From positions 36,195,251 to 36,259,250 of the forward strand of contig OY855903.1 in NCBI GenBank assembly GCA_963693305.1: a stretch of 64,000 bases of DNA, read 5' to 3'. The DNA comes from Meandrina meandrites (lineage: Eukaryota; Cnidaria; Anthozoa; Scleractinia; Meandrinidae). The first letter of the stretch is position 1. Each line of letters begins with the position of its first letter. The notes beneath the pieces are model-generated. The model saw nothing but the letters and a program-made list of their open reading frames with translations. It was not told where the DNA came from and did no database searches. The position numbers and the translations under genes were made by a program. Positions 58,145 through 64,000 of the stretch are shown in pieces.

Positions 58145-58657
58145 TTAAGCACTAATAATGGGATCCTGCATGTTGCACAACATGGCACACACAGACCACA
58201 TTTGAATCACTACCCCAAAAAGGCTCAATGGAATAACCCCCTCAAAAATAAGAAAATTCTTCACCTTATTTATTGCCCTTTCCACATGGATTCTTAAGCT
58301 AGCAATTTCTTGTGTTGCAATCACATCTTCAGCTGGCATCTGATCAGACCTTCCCAGAAAGGGAGGGATGTTCAAGGAAACACCAAGGGGTGTCAGCCAT
58401 TACAGAGTCCCCATTTGAAAAGGGAAGGTTCAAGAAGCCACTTTGCTCTACTATTTCCCTGTCAGATATACTGCCAGTATAGAGTTGGCCAATAAATGTT
58501 AAGAACCCTTTAGGTGAAATTCCCACTAATGCCTTTAAAGTGGTATGGTGTTTATACGAGCTAAACAATTCACTATTTAATAGAAGGCTGCTAGGCATTT
58601 CACAGTGGATCTCTGTACAGTCAATGATGACCCTTGTGGTTGGATACTTTGCCTTAA
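58145..58657 (-). pseudogene. DDE_Tnp_4-type transposase C-terminal relic
   Basis: The minus strand reads TTRVIIDCTEIHCEMPSSLL (Asp), then FSSYKHHTTLKALVGISPKG, NGDSVMADTPW (Asp). After a frameshift it reads NIPPFLGRSDQMPAEDVIAT and IASLRIHVERAINKVKNF (Glu). All three catalytic regions are visible, of the THAP-associated subtype of DDE_Tnp_4 proteins. It starts abruptly at 58657 with no N-terminal exons, so it is truncated. It is distinct from both Harbinger-type transposases upstream. Confidence 0.72.
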
Positions 58658-58659
58658 GA

Positions 58660-59900
58660 GGCTATGACTGAGAATTTCGAGAGTTGCTGGACAGGCTCGA
58701 AAAATCGAAAATCCTGATACTTTGTCTGAAGAACACCTATGGAGGACTATATTCGAAAATATTATTATTATCTTCTAGGAATTTATAGTTTTTGAGAAAT
58801 TCGGAAAAACGGATTTCGCCTCATTAAATATGCAAAAAATATGAGTAAAATTAGCAAAGTTCTCAATATTTTGATTGAAGCAGTTTGCAATGTTATGAAA
58901 CAAAATTAACTTAGAATAGCAGCTTTACCTTTCCTCTTTCAAGCAATGGGAACTTTTTATTTTTTTTACACTTGTGAGGGTACCGCCGCCATTTGAAAAA
59001 CTGCTATACCGAGCACTTAGGAAAACAGCAAAAATTGAGAAACTTTAGAGGCTCAAAATGCATCTTGGTATGTCCGATATCAAGTCGAAATGAACATTGT
59101 GCAAAAGTATGGTGTCTTAACTGTGATAATATGAAATAAAAAATCTGGGCAGTTGAGATTCACACTGACAAGAAACACAAGTTCACGGTGTACTTTTGTC
59201 TAATTTGCATAATGCTAATTTTCAAAGAAGTCTTCTGCTGAGCGATCTAGTCTGCTTTATTCCAATTTGCAGGCTACGATTTGTAGAAAATACACAAACA
59301 CGAGTTTAAACATGTTTTTACTGTGTTGATATATCAATGTTGTTTTGTGCTTACAAACAGTTTACTTGAAAGCAAAGGGAAAAATCACAAGTCAGATCTA
59401 CAATAGTCGCAATTGCGTGACCTGCGTCACGTTATATAATTTTGTTTACTTTGCAACAAGAATATAAACTAGCCTGTTGAGGATCTGAAACTTTTTTTAT
59501 TCTGATAACAATTCAAGTAACTAAGTTGCAATTTTTGGTTTACTTGTATTACGTTTGTCAAACATGGAAGACATGCGGTATGTCTTCTGACGTACACGTA
59601 TTTTGGTAAGCTAAGCTTTCATGTTATTGGTCTTATTGCCACACACCAACAGAAATTTTTGAAGTTCTGTCTGCTCATTAAAACAGCCTAAATAATGCAG
59701 ACCGTGAAAATGCAGACACTGCTGAAAAGGACGCTTATAATAAAAGAAAAAACCTTAAACATGTATGAAAGATGTACCAACATTTCTCGAAGCGTATATC
59801 TCGAAGCTTGCTTGGAAAAAAAAATTATATAATTACATCTTTTAAACTTTAGTTCAGTTCAGTCCATAGTGCAATTGTCTTCCTGCAGGGTATGGAGAGG
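58660..59900. other. No recognised gene
   Basis: AT-rich, no supportable feature. Confidence 0.4.
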
Positions 59901-59905
59901 CGTAT

Positions 59906-60345
59906 CTAATTTGTACTGCTATTGCATCTTTTCACAAGATCTTCCAGAAGAGAGATGTAGGGGGCTTTTTCCCTCTGATCATGTGGCAGTGAGATGTTTA
60001 AGTTTTCGCACATAAGTTTCAAGACACAAAGTTTGAGATTTCCAAGGGTCTTGTCTTTGACCATTGAACAAATGTCATACTGGTCGTAGCTTATTGGGTG
60101 CTGCAAATACAATGCAGCCATTACAGAAGTTTTGTTCATCTTCCATGGCAAGTATATCTTGGTCGCTTAGAGTTTCTTCTGGAGTGGTTGGCTGCTTTAT
60201 TTTGGCCCCCATTCCAGAGGAAAATGAAGCTTCCTGTTGAGCTGTTAGGAATTCGGATACTGTGAACAGACCCTCTCCATTGGAACCTCTGGCTCTTCGC
60301 ATTTTTTTCACATAGGTTCTGCAATTTCCATTATAGCAATTTCCA
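59906..60345 (-). pseudogene. C-terminal fragment of an unknown repeat-associated protein
   Basis: The minus strand reads IGNCYNGNCRTYVKKMRRAR, then GEGLFTVSEFLTAQQEASF. In another frame it reads HPISYDQYDICSMVKDKTLG and KAPYISLLEDLVKRCNSSTN before TAG. I recall similar C-termini in uncharacterised cnidarian proteins but cannot name a function. At least one frameshift near 60090. Confidence 0.4.
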
Positions 60346-61110
60346 ATTTCCTTGAATAAACATCGCTTTTGTTTTTAACATATGAAGCAAACACCAGTTG
60401 ACCACATCTCACTAGCCTTCAGAACAGGTGGTGTTGTTGGAGGGGCAGATGACACGAGAGAATGTGCGAGCGCAAACACTAATGCTCCCGCCCTCGACTT
60501 GTTCATTCCTCCCCTTGCAAGCCCCTACACCACATGCTCTGCAGGCTAACACCTCAAAGAAACCAATTGTAGTGACAGAAGTTGGCTTTTAGCCACTGTT
60601 GGATTTTAACATCGGTAATGGCCTAACCTTCTGGTTATTCAGGGTGAAACGATTAAGTCAACAAATTGAAAACGAAATTTAAGTTACAGAATAATGATAC
60701 TGACGTGATCCAGCTGGAACAAGCATGCCCGTTTCTTAAAAGATAAAGCAAGATTGCTTGCTATCGATCCCGCGATACCCTCAGTTCAACGCAGAATTAT
60801 GGCCTGCAACTTCTGTTGGGACGCAGCATCTTGTCTTTCCAGTCAGCGAATACTGTATGCGTCTCCGTGTTTGGGACAAACAACCATATGCTGCTGACAT
60901 TCTTGCGCTACAAATATCCCTACGTATCAGAATGATAGGTAAGCTTGTATCAAGTCAGTGATTCAACAAACTAATGTGGTTCAATTACAGAAAAAAATTA
61001 CCATTCATTGTACCTTACCTGCATGGGCAAGAAACAATTTTCTTTTGCTATCTATGCTTTCAACATTGGCCAAGATGTTCCAAAATTTTAGGTGTGCTCT
61101 TGCGGAATGT
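60346..61110. other. No recognised gene
   Basis: A plus-strand open frame at 60758-60961 has no known motif. Confidence 0.35.
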
Positions 61111-61240
61111 ACTAAAACTCGAAACAACGAAGCGAAACCAGCGAAACCACCTAAACAAAACGAGCGAAGCCACCGAAACGTAACCGCCGAAACAACCGAA
61201 ATGGCCGAAACGAGCGAAAGGAGTGAAACGACGCCTGAAG
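61111..61240 (+). repeat. Degenerate CGAAAC-rich repeat
   Basis: CGAAAC/GCGAA-type 6-9-bp units recur (GAAACGAGCGAAAGG, CCGAAACAACCGAAATGGCC). Just after it, AGCGCGCACCCACCCTTAAA (61247) resembles the piggyBac-end sequence near 22065. Confidence 0.7.
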
Positions 61241-61690
61241 GTTTTTAGCGCGCACCCACCCTTAAATATCTGGCTCTGTTACAGTATTTAATGCAAACCT
61301 ACAAGTGGAAAAAGTAAACCACACATGCAGTAACTTAAGCATTCTATTTTACTCATCATTTTTACAGCCTTGCCACACATCTCTGTGTGCGCCTTGTGGG
61401 CTTCCTGCTATGTCTGCTGTCTCTTCCTTTAGCAATTTTTCTTAGGTTTGTCCTGTTTTGGCTCAGGTGGTGTGGGGTTAGCTTCCCCTGGGAGATCTGC
61501 ATCAGCTTCAGTGTCTGAAATATCTGCTGCGTGGTTAAATTTTGCAGATTTTCACTTTTCTGGTGAGCACTTCTTTGTGTATCACATTCTGTTATCCAAA
61601 ATAGTCTGTGACATCAATGTCTTGCTTGTACTTGTCATGGCAGTCAGCTGTTTGGCTTTTTGGAGGTTTTGAGAAACAATTTGTCTAATC
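61241..61690. other. No recognised gene
   Basis: A minus-strand run near 61560-61444 (KFNHAADISDTEADADLPG) is open but unassigned. Confidence 0.3.
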
Positions 61691-61694
61691 CTTT

Positions 61695-62274
61695 TTAGAA
61701 ATGATTCTCTTTGGGTAGAACCATAGTATCCTTGTTGGTTGTGTTCTTCATAAAATTTCTAGCCATTGGTCGACATAAGCGTTCCTTTGTTGTCATTAAA
61801 ATTTCATCCCAGCCTGAGATTTCGCAGTAGGCTTTTAGGACTATCTCAACTCCCTTTAGCTTGTAGTGATACTTTTGGGTTTTCTTAACCTTAGGTTCTA
61901 CTGATATTTCTGTACAAAAAGATAAAATAAGAAAGGAAAAAATCAGTAAAAAAGGCTCAGGAGAACTTTTAGTGTTGTAACTGACCAATGCCTACCTTGT
62001 GTTAGCAAGTTTTTTACTATTATTATTACAACACAGAGAGCACTACTTACAAAGCAAGCCACTGCTTACAACTTATTTTAGCAAGGTTGCAAGTCTTGGC
62101 ATAGTCTTCTACGTTAAAAAATCCTGCTTCTGTTGGTATAATTATCTCCTTCTTCACATAAATGCAAATTCCTTGATTTACATCAAGTTTGAAAATTGTA
62201 GCCAGGTTTCCCACCGTTAATGACCTAAGCCTCGTCACTTCTCCGTTTATCTTAATCTTAACACAGTCCGCCAT
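61695..62274 (-). CDS. Possible small host-like gene, unrecognised
   Basis: From an ATG at 62274 the minus strand encodes MADCVKIKINGEVTRLRSLT, then VGNLATIFKLDVNQGICIY. It could end at a stop at 62047 or splice at GCTTT|GTAAGTAG (62053). A second block after TTTTTGTACAG (61911) encodes ISVEPKVKKTQKYHYKLKGV and EILMTTKERLCRPMARNF. The phases of the two blocks do not fit directly, so an intermediate exon or other donor is needed. I do not recognise either block. No transposon motif is seen, so this is the best, though weak, candidate for a non-transposon gene. Confidence 0.3.
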
Positions 62275-62339
62275 CCTCACAGCTACAGAAGACAAGACTG
62301 GTTGAATGTGACGGTTCTTATCTGAGTTGTATGCCAATT

Positions 62340-62924
62340 TTGACGGCTTTCAATCAAGGAGGTTGAACAGAGAAAGCGGAAAAAAAGTTGATTAAAACGG
62401 TGAAAAGCTGAAAAACTTCAGAAATTTCTCGTTTTGACTTTTTTTGCAAATACTAAGTGAAGTAAACAATAACTTGAGAAAATTCACTTGAGCAATATCA
62501 GAGAAAAAAAACCTAAAAATTACTCCAAAGTATCTGAAAAAATGACACTTATTTCAGCTTTAATAAACGTGAGTGAAATCGACAAAGAAAGGATGTCCTG
62601 CTTTTCATTTTTGTGGTAAGTCACAAATCAGGAAGGTGATTTTTATGGAGTTTTGCAGTTTCTAGATCCTGGTTTTATTGAGAATTAGAATTACCAGAAG
62701 CGATGAGTGATTGCATGCTCTGCCATTCATCTAGGGTTCGTTAGTGTAGACGGTGAAAATATTGAAAACGACAAGAAAACAATAGCATAGACGGAAAAAT
62801 TTTATCCAGATTACGTATATATTATATATTCTACAAGCTAGTTTTCTGGGATCTTTCAATGATGCAGTTGATTTTAATGAAATGGAGAGAATTGGACTGT
62901 GTACAAATAACGATATGCCTCAAA
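62340..62924. other. No recognised gene
   Basis: AT-rich flank of the terminal LINE. Confidence 0.4.
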
Positions 62925-64000
62925 GACAAAAGACAAAGACAAAGAACCTTTATTGATTTATACCGCTCAGGGTAGCCCCTTCAGATGTAAAAAGCTGTCT
63001 GTTATCAATGGGAGCCCTGAGCGCAACAATGTACTAAAACTATAGCATACATATGCATTACGCTAACATTAATAATAATATAGATAGAAAACTATGTACA
63101 AATAAAAAAAAAAGTTAGAAGCAAATGAATACGAAATACCATCAAGATAGTTCGTTAAAAAGAATGCAACCATAGTAATAGAAGGATCGTTTTGCGATCT
63201 CAGTCCTTACAGCAGGCGGATGTAAAAGGTTGCTTTGTCTAGTAGCGCGGGCATGGATTGTATTATTACGTTTAAAATATTCTTTAAAATATTGGGGACA
63301 TTGCCGTTGCAGGCATTTCTTAACGAGTTTAAAAACAGATTTACGACGGCGCTCCTCCAGTGTGGGCCATTTCAGAAAATCCATTGCCGGGTTGCTGCGC
63401 ACAGTTCGTGCAACTATTCTGGCAGCCCGGTTTTGGAGGGCTTCAAGGTCTTGTTTGTGACCTACTCCGCAGCAGCCCCACACACTTACACAGTATTCTA
63501 AAATTGGCCTAATTAGACTACAATAAACTATATTTGCACTCTCTCTAGTGAGACCTCTACGAAGCCTGCCGAGCATTCCTACGCATTTTCCTGCCTTCGA
63601 AATAAGGTGTTTTATATGCTCGTTCCAGCTAAGGTGGTCATCAAAAACTATACCGAGATAAGTGAAGTGAAAAACCCGCTTAATAACATTGTTATTTAAA
63701 GTAATAGAAAAAGAGTTTACGGCCGATAATCTGGGGGCAGTTCCGAAAAGCATAGCTTCAGTTTTTGAGACATTAATAAACAGACTATTAAAAGAAAGCC
63801 AGTGTTCAATTTTGGACAGATCAGCAATCAGCTTGTCTTGAATAATAGAGGCTTTAGAGGATGAGCAGTACGAAACAGTGTCATCAGCGTACATCAAGAT
63901 ATTTAAAATATTGGGGACAATATTAAATCATTTATGTGTAGAATAAACAAAAGTGGACCGAGGATAGAACCCTGAGGTACCCCAACAGAGATAGCTTCCG
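62925..64000 (-). mobile_element. CR1-like LINE, 3' part, running off the right edge
   Basis: The minus strand ends in a TTTGTC microsatellite (about 62925-62955), a 3' tail type seen in LINEs without poly(A). The 3' UTR is 62956-63141 and the RT gene follows from 63142. The 5' part lies beyond the window. Confidence 0.78.
63142..64000 (-). pseudogene. CR1-like LINE reverse transcriptase, partial
   Basis: From the edge the minus strand reads EAISVGVPQGSILGPLLFIL, then LMYADDTVSYCSSSK, the RT catalytic box. It continues INVSKTEAMLFG, FTYLGIVFDDHLSWNEHIK, ILEYCVSVWGCC, LEALQNRAARIVA, and ends FNELS. A one-base frameshift lies between the PQG and YADD motifs near 63925. Otherwise the 3' frame is open for 251 codons. 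Confidence 0.85.

Overview
This window looks like intergenic or intronic DNA of a cnidarian, most likely an anthozoan such as a stony coral. The evidence is AT-rich sequence with GT-AG introns, and a mixture of element families that I associate with coral and sea-anemone genomes: Penelope-like elements, PIF/Harbinger pairs, piggyBac, pogo, hAT, L1-like and CR1-like LINEs, BEL/Pao and a protein-primed DNA polymerase relic. I recognise no conserved host gene, no rRNA or tRNA and no CRISPR. Nearly everything identifiable is a transposable element, and many are nested so cleanly that their history can be read.

Region 1 (about 0.8-12.2 kb). A decayed family-B DNA polymerase gene (862-2101, minus) is followed by a Penelope-like retroelement (minus, about 2400-12222) cut into three pieces by two DNA transposons. 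A 2,702-bp hAT element (8349-11050) has a perfect 14-bp TIR and a 6-bp duplication. A 5,236-bp element (2928-8163) has a perfect 15-bp TIR starting CACACTG and a 3-bp duplication. It carries a two-exon DDE-type transposase whose motif layout recalls RAG1/Transib/CMC enzymes, plus a convergent 224-codon ORF of unknown function. This is the best candidate here for an under-described system.

Region 2 (12.2-27 kb). Here lie a BEL/Pao 3' end, a second Penelope 3' end, a P2X7-C-like exon and two direct piggyBac copies of one family (about 16.1-18.9 and 22.0-24.7 kb). The first piggyBac copy is broken by two smaller insertions. There is also a long foldback repeat, a 991-bp TIR element and a LINE RT scrap.

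Region 3 (28.7-44 kb). A PIF/Harbinger element (28669-39277, TSD TAA) carries a transposase and a Myb/SANT-like gene. Inside it sits a second two-gene element (33418-38066, 47-bp TIR, 5-bp TSD TTGTA), also with transposase plus Myb-like gene, and a 282-bp MITE. Just outside is a full-length L1-like LINE (39372-43999) with a 15-bp TSD and a single frameshift.

Region 4 (44-64 kb). This holds short tandem repeats, an integrase-like zinc-ribbon fragment, a third Penelope RT fragment, a LINE tail, and two Tc1/mariner-like pseudogenes, one with a 673-bp tandem duplication. A 2,037-bp pogo/Tigger element has a transposase gene that ends with two histone-type 3' stem-loops. A small spliced SAP-like gene, another DDE_Tnp_4 relic and a CR1-like LINE that runs off the right edge complete the region.

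The genes do not form a host pathway. The functional pairings are within elements: transposase plus Myb-like accessory protein in each Harbinger-type element, and transposase plus an unknown protein in the CACACTG element.
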